Shown piece by piece: positions 21,184 to 32,120 of a stretch of DNA of 64,000 bases; positions within the stretch are counted from its first letter, which is position 1; each line of letters starts with the position of its first letter. A program made the translations under genes and the position numbers. The DNA is taken from positions 1 to 64,000 of the forward strand of contig QIGL01000086.1 of NCBI GenBank assembly GCA_003228915.1, given 5' to 3'. This stretch comes from Acidiferrobacteraceae bacterium. GTDB lineage: Bacteria > Pseudomonadota > Gammaproteobacteria > Acidiferrobacterales > SZUA-150. The notes beneath the pieces are model-generated. The model had not been told where the DNA came from. It made no database searches and was given only the letters and a program-made list of their open reading frames with translations.

Positions 21184-24100
21184 CTACACAACCATCTCCA
21201 TGGCTTCCTCCACATCAACTGCAACCAGTCTTGACACGCCCGGTTCAGACATGGTGACGCCCAACAACAACTCAGCTGTCTCCATGGTGATCTTGTTATG
21301 CGTGACATAGAGTAGCTGGGTTTCGTTAGACAACTGTTTCAGTATTTCAGAATACCTTTCAACATTGGCGTCATCTAATGGTGCATCAACCTCATCCAGC
21401 AAACAAAAAGGTGCGGGGTTTAACTGGAAAATAGAGAATATTAGTGAGACTGCGGTTAAGGCTTTTTCACCACCGGACAATAAGTGAATGGTACTGTTCC
21501 GCTTGCCTGGTGGTCTCGCCATTACAGTTACGCCTGTATCAAGTAAATCATTGCCCGTCAATTCAAGATAGGCATGACCACCGCCAAATAGCTTGGGGAA
21601 AAATGCCTGGAAACCGGTATTAACCTTGTCGAAAGTTTCCTTAAAACGAGTGCGGGTCTCGCGGTCAATTTTTTGAATGGCTTCTTCGAGAGTCGCCAGT
21701 GCCTGGGCTAAATCATCAAACTGTTTATCGAGGTACGTTTTTCTTTCTGATTGTTCTTCAAATTCTTCAATCGCCACAAGATTAATTGGCCCAAGACGCG
21801 AGATACGGCGGGCAATTTTTTCAGATTCTTCCTGCCAGGCTTCGGCATCGGCCTGTTCAGGCATGTCTGCAATTACTAGTTCAACTGTGAGATTTGATTC
21901 AGCCAGTTTTTCTTCCAGGGTATCGCGACGAACAATCACTTCCTGCCTGTCGATTCGGTTTTGCTCCATGCCCTGTCGGCATAATTGCGCCTGTTCTTCC
22001 TGGCTTGTTCTATTTTTTTCTTGCCCGCGCAAGTCCTCATCCAGGTCTGCGACAACTTTTCGGGCAGATGTCATATCTTTTTCCACAGCTACCTGGTTGC
22101 CAAGATGCTCTTCAAGTTGTGCTTTTAATGTCTGCTCCGGGTCCACATCACTGGATAAGTGTGTTATCAGCTCCTGGCGACGATTGCTAAGTTGTGACAA
22201 TTGTGACTCCAGTCTTTCAATGCTCTGCTGGGTAGACTCAAAAACTGTATTGATACGCTGGTGATCTATTTCCAGCCTGTGCAAACCATCCCGTTTGTCG
22301 TTCGCCAACTCTGTCGTAGACGCCAATTTATTTTTTAGTTCGCCCTGCCTGGATTCAAGAAAATTTCGTTTGTCGGCATGGGAACCAGACATGCCTTCAG
22401 CATTTTCAAGAATTTTCATAGAATCCGTTAAGGTACTGCTATTCTCTTCAATGCCCGCTTCCAGCTCGGTTATGTCATTTGAAATTTGCTTTAATCTGTT
22501 TTCAGTCTGGTTAGCCTGTGTTTCACTTTTGCCCAGCTCGGTTAATATTTCAGTTTTTTCCCGTGTCGTCTCTGTGATAATTCTTCGCAACCCGTCCCGG
22601 TTACTTTCCTGATCTTTAATGCTTGAGCGAAGTGATTCGAGACCTGCCTGTTGCTGATTGATTTTTGCTTCAAGACCACTGAGCTTATTCTCGATAGACT
22701 CAATTTCCCGGGCCCTTGCCAGTATCCCTGCATTAGCCCCCTCCTGGTTAATCAAACTAATCCAGTTTGGTCCCAACAAAATACCTGATTTGGTAACTAT
22801 CGATTCATCATCAGCCAGCCCGGATCTTCTTTTGTTAGCGTCAGCTAAATCTTCAGAAAATTTTACCTTGCCTGCCAACGGGAACAAGTTAAATTCTGAT
22901 TGAATTTTATTCAATAATGAATCGTCACTGACCGTATTTGTTGTTGTGGTATTTTCAAGCACTGCAAGACTGGATGTTTTTAGCGATTCCAGATCCCCAA
23001 TGACCGGGTCGAGTTTATCAACACAAACTGCTGCCAGCGCGTTTCCCAATACCCGTTCTACCGCTTTTTCCCAACCATCTTCAACCTGAATCTTGCCTGA
23101 TAGTCTTGGTTTGTCTGACAGGTTTTTATTGTTTAACCAGCTTGCCAGTTGGTCATCATGTTTGCCTTCTGCATTTTCCTGCAACTCACGTAAAGAATCG
23201 AGCCTGGCGTTTAATCCATGTAACTCATTTTTCTCGACATCGAGCGCTGCACTACCGGAATCAACTGCTATTCGATTGTCCTGAATTTCAGTTTCCAGTA
23301 TTTCGAGCTGTTGTTCCGAGTCTGTACTTCGTTTACTTATTTCTTCTGCTGACTGGCGTAATTGATCAATATTTTCACGGGCCAATGCCTCATTGAGGGT
23401 CTGTTGTTCGGCCTGTAAACGATCCAGACGCACTTTTGATTGTTCTATTTGGGGTTTGATGTGCTGTATTCGTGATCTTTGAATTTCGGCGGCCTTTTCA
23501 GGCTCGGCGGCAATCTCACTAAACGACTGCCACTCTTGTTGCCAGTTTTGTAAATCAGATTCAGCTGTCGTCATCGCTTCAAGTGCTTCGTTAAACTGTT
23601 GTTGCACAGTTTCAATATTCGGTTTGGCGCTGGCAAGTTGCACTTCAAGATCAGATAACAGGGCTTTGTCCTCGGTTAAATGATCGCTCGCCTCTTGCCA
23701 TTGTTGATTAACCTGCTGCTGTTCGCGCTGCTGCTGGCGTCGCGTATCTTTAGTATGTTGAATTTTTTGTTCTATGTTATTTACTTCTGCACCGACAGAA
23801 TAAAATTTTTCCTGTACCTTGTTCAGGTTGTCATTGGCTTCAACCTGTTTTGCCCGTAATGATTCGATGCGGGCTTCGATCTCTCGTTGGACGGCTAAAA
23901 CTGCATCCAGCTCTGTTTGTTTTTGAGAAAGTATCTTATCATTTTCCTTGAGCTCGACTGAAAGTTTCTGCCAGCGCAATACAATCAGCTGCGCCTGCAC
24001 CTGGCGTTCATTTTGTTTTAAGTCTTTATATTTTGCAGCTGCCTTTGACTGGCGCTGTAATTTTTGAATCTGGGTATCAAGTTCACGACGAATATCTTCT

Positions 24101-24681
24101 ACCCGCTCAAGATTTTCCCGGGTATGGCGCATCCTGTTCTCGGTTTCACGACGACGCTCCTTGTACTTGGAAATACCGGCAGCCTCTTCAAAAAATCCCC
24201 TGAGATCTTCAGGTTTGGCTTCAATGATCCTGGTTACCATGCCTTGTTCAATAATTGAATAAGCGCGCGGCCCCAAACCAGTCCCCAGAAATAAATCGGT
24301 AATATCTTTTTTTCGGCAGCGGGTTTTATTGATTGAATAATCTGAATTGCCATCTCGGGAAGCCTCGCGCTTGATTGATATTTCGGTAAACGAGGCATAT
24401 TGACCTGGAGCTTTGCCTTGCTTGTTCTCAAAAATAAGCTCAACAGTGGCTTTACCCACTGGTTTGCGGGTATTGGATCCGCTGAAAATAACATCAGCCA
24501 TGGAATCGCCACGCAGGTGTTTGGCAGAACTCTCGCCCATCACCCAACGCACCGCATCAATAATATTGGACTTGCCACAACCATTTGGTCCAACAACACC
24601 TATCAAATTGGCGTTAATGGGAATGGTGGTAGGATCTACAAATGATTTAAAGCCGGCTAACTTGATTTTTTTCAGACGCAT
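21184..24681 (-). CDS. smc: Chromosome segregation protein SMC
   Basis: MRLKKIKLAGFKSFVDPT...GVVGPNGCGKSNIIDAVRWVMGE; LLSGGEKALTAVSLIFSIF; CLLDEVDAPLDDANV. Confidence 0.98.
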   Translation of the reverse strand: MRLKKIKLAGFKSFVDPTTIPINANLIGVVGPNGCGKSNIIDAVRWVMGESSAKHLRGDSMADVIFSGSNTRKPVGKATVELIFENKQGKAPGQYASFTEISIKREASRDGNSDYSINKTRCRKKDITDLFLGTGLGPRAYSIIEQGMVTRIIEAKPEDLRGFFEEAAGISKYKERRRETENRMRHTRENLERVEDIRRELDTQIQKLQRQSKAAAKYKDLKQNERQVQAQLIVLRWQKLSVELKENDKILSQKQTELDAVLAVQREIEARIESLRAKQVEANDNLNKVQEKFYSVGAEVNNIEQKIQHTKDTRRQQQREQQQVNQQWQEASDHLTEDKALLSDLEVQLASAKPNIETVQQQFNEALEAMTTAESDLQNWQQEWQSFSEIAAEPEKAAEIQRSRIQHIKPQIEQSKVRLDRLQAEQQTLNEALARENIDQLRQSAEEISKRSTDSEQQLEILETEIQDNRIAVDSGSAALDVEKNELHGLNARLDSLRELQENAEGKHDDQLASWLNNKNLSDKPRLSGKIQVEDGWEKAVERVLGNALAAVCVDKLDPVIGDLESLKTSSLAVLENTTTTNTVSDDSLLNKIQSEFNLFPLAGKVKFSEDLADANKRRSGLADDESIVTKSGILLGPNWISLINQEGANAGILARAREIESIENKLSGLEAKINQQQAGLESLRSSIKDQESNRDGLRRIITETTREKTEILTELGKSETQANQTENRLKQISNDITELEAGIEENSSTLTDSMKILENAEGMSGSHADKRNFLESRQGELKNKLASTTELANDKRDGLHRLEIDHQRINTVFESTQQSIERLESQLSQLSNRRQELITHLSSDVDPEQTLKAQLEEHLGNQVAVEKDMTSARKVVADLDEDLRGQEKNRTSQEEQAQLCRQGMEQNRIDRQEVIVRRDTLEEKLAESNLTVELVIADMPEQADAEAWQEESEKIARRISRLGPINLVAIEEFEEQSERKTYLDKQFDDLAQALATLEEAIQKIDRETRTRFKETFDKVNTGFQAFFPKLFGGGHAYLELTGNDLLDTGVTVMARPPGKRNSTIHLLSGGEKALTAVSLIFSIFQLNPAPFCLLDEVDAPLDDANVERYSEILKQLSNETQLLYVTHNKITMETAELLLGVTMSEPGVSRLVAVDVEEAMEMVV

Positions 24682-24774
24682 GGTTTTACCGAAATACTCA
24701 CGAAATATTCAATGTTGGGCAAATTGGGCTACAATCCGCCGCGAGATACGCAAAGCTAGCATAAGGGAAAGTAA

Positions 24775-26838
24775 ATGCCTACCAAGAAACAAAAGGGAGC
24801 AAAAAATGGTCCCGGCAAAACACTGGAATCGTTTGAAAACCCGCATCCTGAGCGGGATTATATTATTGAGATTGAAACCCCGGAATTTACCTGTGTCTGC
24901 CCCAAAACGGGCCAACCCGATTTTGCCACTATCCAGATAGAATATGTGCCTGACAAGGCCTGTATTGAACTCAAATCCCTGAAACTCTACTATTGGTCTT
25001 ACCGGGATCAAGGGGCATTCCACGAGAAAGTAACCAATACTATTCTGGATGACCTGGTCGCTGCCATTGCACCCCGATACTTACATATCAATGCGATATT
25101 TAATGTCAGGGGCGGCGTCTACACCACAATTCAGGCCGAATACCGGCGGCCCGGCTGGCAGCCATTGCCCCCGGCCCCGGACCACTTGCCTAGAGAAAAA
25201 CAGGATTTCCCCCATGACAGGCCAGACCAAGGGGTAAAACAAGACTCTGATACAAGCCAATCAAGTACAGCCCAGTCGGCAGGTGCATCAGGGCAAATGC
25301 CTGCCCAGACTACTCAAAGGCCTGCTAACGAAGCCATGACAACACGCCGCCAGCGTTTCCCCATGCTCGGCAGGGCCAGGAACAAAACCCCTGTCGCAGC
25401 ACCAGAGGTGGTACCTGAAATCACGCCTACCCCAGATGCCTCACCGTCAGCGCCTGAGGCGTCGCCAAGCCCTGATCAAACACAAGGCCCAGAGCATCAA
25501 CCTACTAAAACATTAGATGTGCCTCCACCTGAAGAGGTATTCGCTCGTGATAACCCTGTTTACCTGGGAATTGATCTCGGGACCACTGGTTGCCGCATAG
25601 TGGCAGTGGATTACAGCGGTAACCAGATCACCCAGGCTGAGAGCCCCATTGCCAGCCCCGCACGTCGTGATAACCAGGTCACCCAGGACCCTGACCAGTG
25701 GTGGCAGGCAGTCAGTGCCTGTCTTGATAATATTTTTCAGGTCGTCGAACCTAAACAAATACATTCTATTGCCGTTGATGGCACTTCCAACACTATCCTG
25801 CTTTGTGATAAACAGGGCGTGCCTGTGACCACGGGCCTGATGTATAACGACAGTCGCGCCCAGGCTGAAGCCGCCTTGATTGCCAAGGTTGCAGACAAAA
25901 ATTCCGGCGCCCATGGTGGTAGCAGTGGCCTGTCAAAATTACTCTGGCTGCAAAATAAAAAACTGGACAAAAAAGCAGCCTATGTACTGCACCAGTCAGA
26001 CTGGATTACTGGCAAGCTCATGGGGAGCTGGGGGCACACAGATCACAATAATGCCCTAAAATTAGGATTTAACCCGGAAACACTAAATTGGCCAGACTGG
26101 TTCCCGGCACTTAAAGTCGAGACCAGGTTATTACCTGAAGTCACCGCTCCCGGCGAAGAATTGGGGACCATAAGCCAGGAAATCGCCATGAGTTTTGGTA
26201 TGGCTAACGACACGAATGTCGTGGCTGGCACCACTGACGGCACAGCTGCTTTTCTGGCAGCAGGCGCCACGACGCCGGGTCATGGGGTCACTTCCCTGGG
26301 CTCTACCCTGGTCATTAAATTACTCTCAAAAAAGCCTGTATTTTCACCTGAACATGGCGTTTACAGCCATCGCCTTGGCAACCAGTGGTTAGCCGGCGGC
26401 GCCTCTAACAGCGGGGGGGCGGTTTTATTACAATATTTTAAACCTGAACAAATGACTGAAATGACACAAATGCTGGATCCCGGGAATCTTACCGGCCTTG
26501 ATTATTATCCATTACCCGCCGTCGGTGAGCGATTTCCTGTTAATGATCCGGATATGGTGGCCAGGCTGGAGCCGCTGCCAAGCGACAGTGTTACCTTTTT
26601 TCAGGCCATGCTTGAGGGGATTGCCAACATCGAGGCCCAGGGATACAACCTGCTGGCAGACCTGGGCGCCCCCAAAGTAGTTGAGATTCGAACAACCGGT
26701 GGCGGCAGTCACAACGAACCCTGGCAACGTATTCGTGAAAATATCACCGGCGCAAAAATGATGCCGGCAAACTCTGATTTGTCAGCCTATGGCACGGCAC
26801 TACTGGCGCTCGGCATTGTTAAGGAACGTTTCCAATAA
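24775..26838 (+). CDS. Fusion: N-terminal QueF (preQ0 reductase) + Pro/Ala/Gln-rich linker + C-terminal FGGY carbohydrate kinase
   Basis: aa 1 to about 128: [47 protein letters not shown] (QueF). aa 260-687: [82 protein letters not shown] (FGGY). Single uninterrupted frame. Confidence 0.93.
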   Translation: MPTKKQKGAKNGPGKTLESFENPHPERDYIIEIETPEFTCVCPKTGQPDFATIQIEYVPDKACIELKSLKLYYWSYRDQGAFHEKVTNTILDDLVAAIAPRYLHINAIFNVRGGVYTTIQAEYRRPGWQPLPPAPDHLPREKQDFPHDRPDQGVKQDSDTSQSSTAQSAGASGQMPAQTTQRPANEAMTTRRQRFPMLGRARNKTPVAAPEVVPEITPTPDASPSAPEASPSPDQTQGPEHQPTKTLDVPPPEEVFARDNPVYLGIDLGTTGCRIVAVDYSGNQITQAESPIASPARRDNQVTQDPDQWWQAVSACLDNIFQVVEPKQIHSIAVDGTSNTILLCDKQGVPVTTGLMYNDSRAQAEAALIAKVADKNSGAHGGSSGLSKLLWLQNKKLDKKAAYVLHQSDWITGKLMGSWGHTDHNNALKLGFNPETLNWPDWFPALKVETRLLPEVTAPGEELGTISQEIAMSFGMANDTNVVAGTTDGTAAFLAAGATTPGHGVTSLGSTLVIKLLSKKPVFSPEHGVYSHRLGNQWLAGGASNSGGAVLLQYFKPEQMTEMTQMLDPGNLTGLDYYPLPAVGERFPVNDPDMVARLEPLPSDSVTFFQAMLEGIANIEAQGYNLLADLGAPKVVEIRTTGGGSHNEPWQRIRENITGAKMMPANSDLSAYGTALLALGIVKERFQ

Positions 26839-26870
26839 AAAACGCCCCGAAAAATCGGGGCGTTTTTATT
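26838..26870. terminator. Rho-independent (bidirectional) terminator
   Basis: aaaaacgccccga-aaaa-tcggggcgttttt directly after the QueF-kinase stop, between convergent genes. Confidence 0.93.
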
Positions 26871-26912
26871 TTAATAACTCTGGTAAATATAAAATTCTAC
26901 CAGCAGCAGCAA

Positions 26913-27230
26913 TCAGGCATCAACGACTGCACTAATTTCACCTGATTCGCCTTTGTTGTCTTTCCATGTAATTTTAATCTTGTCGCCATTCTTGGCCTTT
27001 GGTAAACGGAATCCCAGCAAGGGGTCTTCAGAAACAGCAATTCCCAGGTTCGCTTCCGCTGCCAGCTTGCCGTTGTGCATGAGACTCATGTTTTGAATCC
27101 AGTGTGCCGGAATTACTTTTTTGGTTTTTTTGTCCTTACGCAAGCCTGTTTCCATTGGGTGGCTAACAAGAACCAGGACTTCAACCATGCCATCCTGAGT
27201 ACGGGTACGAACTTTCATTTTACGAGCCAT
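26913..27230 (-). CDS. soxZ: Thiosulfate oxidation carrier protein SoxZ
   Basis: 105 aa; LVSHPMETGLRKDKKTKKVIPAHWIQ. Confidence 0.93.
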   Translation of the reverse strand: MARKMKVRTRTQDGMVEVLVLVSHPMETGLRKDKKTKKVIPAHWIQNMSLMHNGKLAAEANLGIAVSEDPLLGFRLPKAKNGDKIKITWKDNKGESGEISAVVDA

Positions 27231-27275
27231 TTAAACTTTCTCCTGTCCAGATAGTTTCTGTATTATGGTCTTGGC

Positions 27276-27749
27276 TTACCCGCCACAACCGCCAACAGTA
27301 ACCTTGATTTTTGCTTTTGATGAATATAATTTTCCACCTGATTTAACGACAACCTGCACGTCCGATGTCTTCGCCATCTTGATGCGAGCGCTGAAGTAAC
27401 CACCTGCGCTGGGCAGTTTAATGTTAGCTGTCAGGGGCATAGCGTTAGCTGTCACCATTATGGTAATTGCTTCAGGATTAGGGATTGTAGTTTTGATTGA
27501 AAAGGGAACAACAGAGCCATTTTCTGCCTGTATTGGTGCCCGGATTTTAACGTCCTTGCTTTCAATAACCTGGTCACTGCCATAGAGTGATTTTAAAACC
27601 AGACCCACTTTCTTGCTGCTAAATGCTTTTTTGGGCCAGGATGCTGCCATGGCGCTAACCGGGGTCAACAAACCAGCGGCAGCGGCAGCCAACACGGCAC
27701 TACTGGCCACGGTACCCTTGATAAATTTCCTTCGATTGAGATTGCTCAC
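27276..27749 (-). CDS. soxY: Thiosulfate oxidation carrier protein SoxY
   Basis: Tat-like NRRKFIKGT signal; C-terminal KVTVGGCGG carrier motif. Confidence 0.93.
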   Translation of the reverse strand: MSNLNRRKFIKGTVASSAVLAAAAAGLLTPVSAMAASWPKKAFSSKKVGLVLKSLYGSDQVIESKDVKIRAPIQAENGSVVPFSIKTTIPNPEAITIMVTANAMPLTANIKLPSAGGYFSARIKMAKTSDVQVVVKSGGKLYSSKAKIKVTVGGCGG

Positions 27750-28100
27750 TAATTACTCCTTACCTTTGTATAAATCATGATTTATTTAATAATACTGCCT
27801 TGCTTGTTTTTACCAACAACCCGGCAATAAACTTAAAACAGGCGCTAAAACTGACCTGTAAGAACTGGCCTCATAGAACGCCTGATTCTAGACGCAAGCT
27901 ATCTCGGATTTATTCCCACAAGACCCTAAAATCTCTTGTGTACAGTTTTTGGGAAACAGGACTATACAGTAAGTGCTTGAATATCAGGGTAATAATTATT
28001 TATACCATAGTAATTATATGTTATTACGTTTTTATTTTAATTGTGAAGTTGTCGTAACATCCCGGTTTCAGCAGATTTATTCACTACTATCAGTCGCCAA

Positions 28101-28826
28101 CTAATCTACTGTTAAAAAAACCAACGATGAAGTGAGCGATCCGTGATTAAAGTCACCGAGCAACAAGTCCTCATTGACATCCCTGGCATGTACAACCCAC
28201 GTATACCATCCGCCCGATTTTATTAATCCCTTCGGTAAACTATATTCATTATGCGGCAAGAGCGGCGAACTATGAATGACCTTACCGCCTTCCCACATAT
28301 CCCTGATTGTTACTTTATAATATCCTGCTTCGGGTATTTCTTGCCACGAAAGTGCCGTGGGTATTTGAATTATATCTAGTGAACTGGCAGGTGTAATATT
28401 TTTAGCGGCGGGCATTTTTTTTATATTAATGTAATCTTTTGCAATTATTGTTTCACCGCCAGTTAGTTGTATAACTGCCTTGTACCAGCCATCTTGCTCA
28501 TTCGAGTTAGTCGCGAATCTAGCGAGATAAATTTGTTTGTTCCTGTTATTTTTTAATTTTTTAACTTTAAAACTTTCCAGGTTAAATGCTCCCACCTTGC
28601 TGTTATCTGGCCTGAAGACGGTAACACTTTCTATTTTTTCGTAATCAAGTGTTGAAAAAACCGCTAAAAAAATTAATGGTTGGCCAGGCCAGTTACAAAT
28701 ATGGAGATCAAAAAAACCGGCAGAAGTGTAATGGGGGTCATGTTCAAGTATTTCATTGTCACTATTAGTAATACAGGAGCTAACCAGGAATGCTGTGATT
28801 AACAAGATACATCCGATTTTTTTCAT
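28101..28826 (-). CDS. Hypothetical lipoprotein
   Basis: MKKIGCILLITAFLVSSCITN lipobox. Confidence 0.65.
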   Translation of the reverse strand: MKKIGCILLITAFLVSSCITNSDNEILEHDPHYTSAGFFDLHICNWPGQPLIFLAVFSTLDYEKIESVTVFRPDNSKVGAFNLESFKVKKLKNNRNKQIYLARFATNSNEQDGWYKAVIQLTGGETIIAKDYINIKKMPAAKNITPASSLDIIQIPTALSWQEIPEAGYYKVTIRDMWEGGKVIHSSPLLPHNEYSLPKGLIKSGGWYTWVVHARDVNEDLLLGDFNHGSLTSSLVFLTVD

Positions 28827-29002
28827 GACTGAGATAATTTACGCACGCTCTTATGTTGAATGAAATAATCTGGAAACAGAACTATAAATAATATCAGACA
28901 CCATACACGGGGGGACTTACAAATAACTTACATATTAACCAGTTGAGAGATATTCAGGATTTTTACCCGTTTACCCTGTATTAATCGGGCTATGAGATAA
29001 TT

Positions 29003-29446
29003 TCAGTTCTTTTTCAGACGCAAATTCGCATCCCGTAATCGACTGCTGATGCTACCCATAATCCCTAAACTTAATTCTGGATAATTAATAATAAGCGCGC
29101 GTAATTTTGATTTCTCAAGAGCAAGCAGTCCGCTATCCTCCATTACATAAGCTGTTGCTGATCGGGGCTTATCGTCAAACATGCCCATTTCTCCGAAACA
29201 TTCTTTGGCGCCCAGCTCGACAATAAATTCTTTCTTCCCTGGATTAGTCTCTAGCGAAATACCTATTTTTCCGTATTCGATTATGTACATTCTGTCGCTT
29301 GGGTCATTAATATCAAATACTCTTTCGCCAATAAAACAGGCCTCTTCCTCCAGCTCATGGGCAACTACACGTAAATCTTCGGTCGATACCTTTGAAAATA
29401 TCGGGGCTTGCTTAAGAAGTAATATGCGTTCAAATAGATCCGACAT
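29003..29446 (-). CDS. Cyclic nucleotide-binding domain protein
   Basis: APIFSKVSTEDLRVVAHELEEE..., GAKECFGEMGMFDDKPRSATAYV (cNMP phosphate-binding cassette). Confidence 0.88.
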   Translation of the reverse strand: MSDLFERILLLKQAPIFSKVSTEDLRVVAHELEEEACFIGERVFDINDPSDRMYIIEYGKIGISLETNPGKKEFIVELGAKECFGEMGMFDDKPRSATAYVMEDSGLLALEKSKLRALIINYPELSLGIMGSISSRLRDANLRLKKN

Positions 29447-29459
29447 TATTAAATTTTAC

Positions 29460-32087
29460 CTAAGAAAGTACTATTTGTTTTGTTACTACTTGCACCCAGG
29501 GATCCTGCCGCCGGGTGCACCAGTGGATAACGTCCTTAAAATCACCAAATATAGAATAACGCTTGTTTTTTTCGATACCACCATCATATATCTGGCCCAG
29601 CATTTTGGATAAATGCCTGTTCTTTAGATGACGCATCACCTCGCAGGCATAGGCTATTTGCCGATTGTCACCGCTTTTAAGGCCTGCCCTTATAATATTA
29701 ATAGTTGATTTGTCCTCCACATATTCCAGGGAGGCCAGTGATAAATCAACAAACTGTTGAATTCTCTCTTTAAGTATTGCCTGTAATAGTTGCATTGCAG
29801 TCTGCGATGTTAATACTTTGTTATCCGGAATAATCTTAATTGCCGCACGACATTTCAGCGCATCCTCAACTTTCGCTTCAGCTATTCTTTCGTATATGGC
29901 TACATCCGGCAATATTAGCCTCAGGCCATGAAGTGCAGATTGCTGTGCCCTGGGGGTGCACTTGTTATTAATAATCCATCCAAATAGCAAGCCAGCCGGA
30001 TTACTGCTTCTGTTCTGCAATACCTCAATCGCACATTCTCTAACCCTGGGATGACTATCCTCCAGCATAATTAAAGCAGAGTCTTCGATGACAGCAGCCG
30101 GTAGATGAATGTGACAATCCACTGCTAATATCCGAATCTCCGGATCCTCTTGCTGCAACAGATTTTTTAACAAGGAAGACTCATCATTATTTGTGATGAC
30201 AGGCCAAATATACAGGACACGCAATACTGCTTTAACAATTTGACTGGAATCATGGAGTAAAAGTTTTTTTAATATAGGCCCATATTCTTCCAGGTAATGC
30301 TGCTCGAGTAATTGCAGGCCTGCCAGAATTGCTGTGCTGTCTTTACTTTCGAGGAGTGTCCCAAGAGCTTCTTTCGCTTTCGATTCCAGTGCAATTATTT
30401 TGTATTGGAATACGCCATAAATCCCTACTGAGCATAACCTGGGATTTTTATCATAAACGCAACTTTCAACATCGATCATTGCACGTGAACTTTTTTGATT
30501 AAACAATAAAGAATATATCGTCGCTTTCAGATGATTATCTGATCTTTTTAATATCACCCACAATTCTTCTTCTATTTCTCGCAGGTCAATATCAATAATT
30601 AATTTAAGAAGTCGATCACTAAGGGCATGGTCTGCAGTTCTAATTCTTTCAAGCACAACCTGCAAGACTTGCTCAGGATATTCTTTAGCCAATAATTTTG
30701 CATATGAAACAGAGATATCGCTATCTTCCTGCACTACACCTTTTTTTAGCTGGTTGATTAATTCAATACTGCCCGTGTTTACCCCCTCGGGAATAAATAC
30801 TTTTGCGCGCAGTGTAGACAATATCGCATTCACATAAGCCGAATTAATCTTTATATTATAATACAGGTACACAAATACAGAAAATAACCCTGCGTATAAA
30901 TATATTCTAAATTCTTCAAGGTTTTGCATAAACAACAGAAAACCACCTGTCACAATCAGTGCACATGGCAACACCAGGGCAAGTGATAACGCACGGGCCC
31001 TGCCCTGCATATAATCAGGCAATGCATTAAATAATAGATTTCTTACAGGGCTCCTTATGGCAGTCATAATAACTTCTTTGTTGAAACTGGCGAACAATGC
31101 AGCAGGAAATGTAAAACTCAAGATAAGAAATAAATAACTTGTCAGTGTCGTTACCGGAAATACCAGATTTATTTTTTTTATACCAAATATGCGAAATAAC
31201 TTACTGGTCAGGAATGCCTGGATTAATAAAGCAATAGTACCGTTTACTACTGTCAGTAAACCAAAAAATGTACTGAGCGATTCTTCTGTACTGAAAGTCT
31301 CAGAATAAATACTATTTACCGTATAAGTTATAATGTAGAAACCAATCACGATAAAGAATAATGCCAATGATAAAGATCTGAGTAACCTGGAACGCTTTGC
31401 AAATTGCACTCCCTGGATTATCTGGTCTATCGAATAAGCCAGTCCTTTTCTGCCTTTCTTCCCTGATCTGAAATATGGTGAGACGCCGGACCGTCTGTGA
31501 CGAATAATTATCAATGTTAAAGCAATTAATATAAGCGCCACCCATAACAGGATAAAATTCTGGACACCGATTACCGGCGAAGCAAAAGTTAAAGCCAGCC
31601 CACCAATTATTTTCCCGGATTGTGCCGCAGCAAAAATTAACGGGGTTAACCTTTTGGCCTGCATTGTTTCAAGATTCTGATTCACATACAGGAGTGCATG
31701 CATCATTAATAATTCTGATGCGACTTCGTAAACAAGATAATATAACGGGTAGGCGTTACTCCACTGCAAGACACTAATCAGAACCCAGCACCCTAGCAAT
31801 AATATTGTCGTTGCAGCAATGATAACTACAAAAAATTTTTCTGCTGCAATTCTGTCGGCAAACGCAGCATACATTGCGCTGACAATTGACAATAAAATAC
31901 CGAAGGAAATGTACATTACGGGCAAATATTCAATGCCGTAACGTTTAAAAAATAGTGTATCAGCTGAACCACGACCAACAGCCAGCCCCGCCCCGATTAA
32001 TAAAAACAATACGAGAAAGTATGCTGTTGAGTAGTGTTCATCTTCCTTGACTAAAAAGAATTTTGCCAGTCTGTCAGGCAGGTTCAT
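29460..32087 (-). CDS. Npt/ADP-ATP-translocase-like MFS protein with C-terminal HEAT repeats
   Basis: 875 aa; N-terminal polytopic region (FFKRYGIEYLPVMYISFGI...), C-terminal alpha-helical HEAT-type repeats (LEDSHPRVRECAIEVLQNRSS). Confidence 0.78.
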   Translation of the reverse strand: MNLPDRLAKFFLVKEDEHYSTAYFLVLFLLIGAGLAVGRGSADTLFFKRYGIEYLPVMYISFGILLSIVSAMYAAFADRIAAEKFFVVIIAATTILLLGCWVLISVLQWSNAYPLYYLVYEVASELLMMHALLYVNQNLETMQAKRLTPLIFAAAQSGKIIGGLALTFASPVIGVQNFILLWVALILIALTLIIIRHRRSGVSPYFRSGKKGRKGLAYSIDQIIQGVQFAKRSRLLRSLSLALFFIVIGFYIITYTVNSIYSETFSTEESLSTFFGLLTVVNGTIALLIQAFLTSKLFRIFGIKKINLVFPVTTLTSYLFLILSFTFPAALFASFNKEVIMTAIRSPVRNLLFNALPDYMQGRARALSLALVLPCALIVTGGFLLFMQNLEEFRIYLYAGLFSVFVYLYYNIKINSAYVNAILSTLRAKVFIPEGVNTGSIELINQLKKGVVQEDSDISVSYAKLLAKEYPEQVLQVVLERIRTADHALSDRLLKLIIDIDLREIEEELWVILKRSDNHLKATIYSLLFNQKSSRAMIDVESCVYDKNPRLCSVGIYGVFQYKIIALESKAKEALGTLLESKDSTAILAGLQLLEQHYLEEYGPILKKLLLHDSSQIVKAVLRVLYIWPVITNNDESSLLKNLLQQEDPEIRILAVDCHIHLPAAVIEDSALIMLEDSHPRVRECAIEVLQNRSSNPAGLLFGWIINNKCTPRAQQSALHGLRLILPDVAIYERIAEAKVEDALKCRAAIKIIPDNKVLTSQTAMQLLQAILKERIQQFVDLSLASLEYVEDKSTINIIRAGLKSGDNRQIAYACEVMRHLKNRHLSKMLGQIYDGGIEKNKRYSIFGDFKDVIHWCTRRQDPWVQVVTKQIVLS

Positions 32088-32120
32088 GGCATATAATTAT
32101 AATTATTAATCTCGGAATTT

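Noticed and set aside
22658-24645. Multiple Ser-rich ORFs opposite smc
   Set aside because: Composition is a by-product of the coiled-coil codons on the other strand.
27800-28057. 85-aa plus-strand ORF between soxY and the lipoprotein
   Set aside because: AT-rich region, no clear ribosome-binding site or domain character; not supported as a gene.
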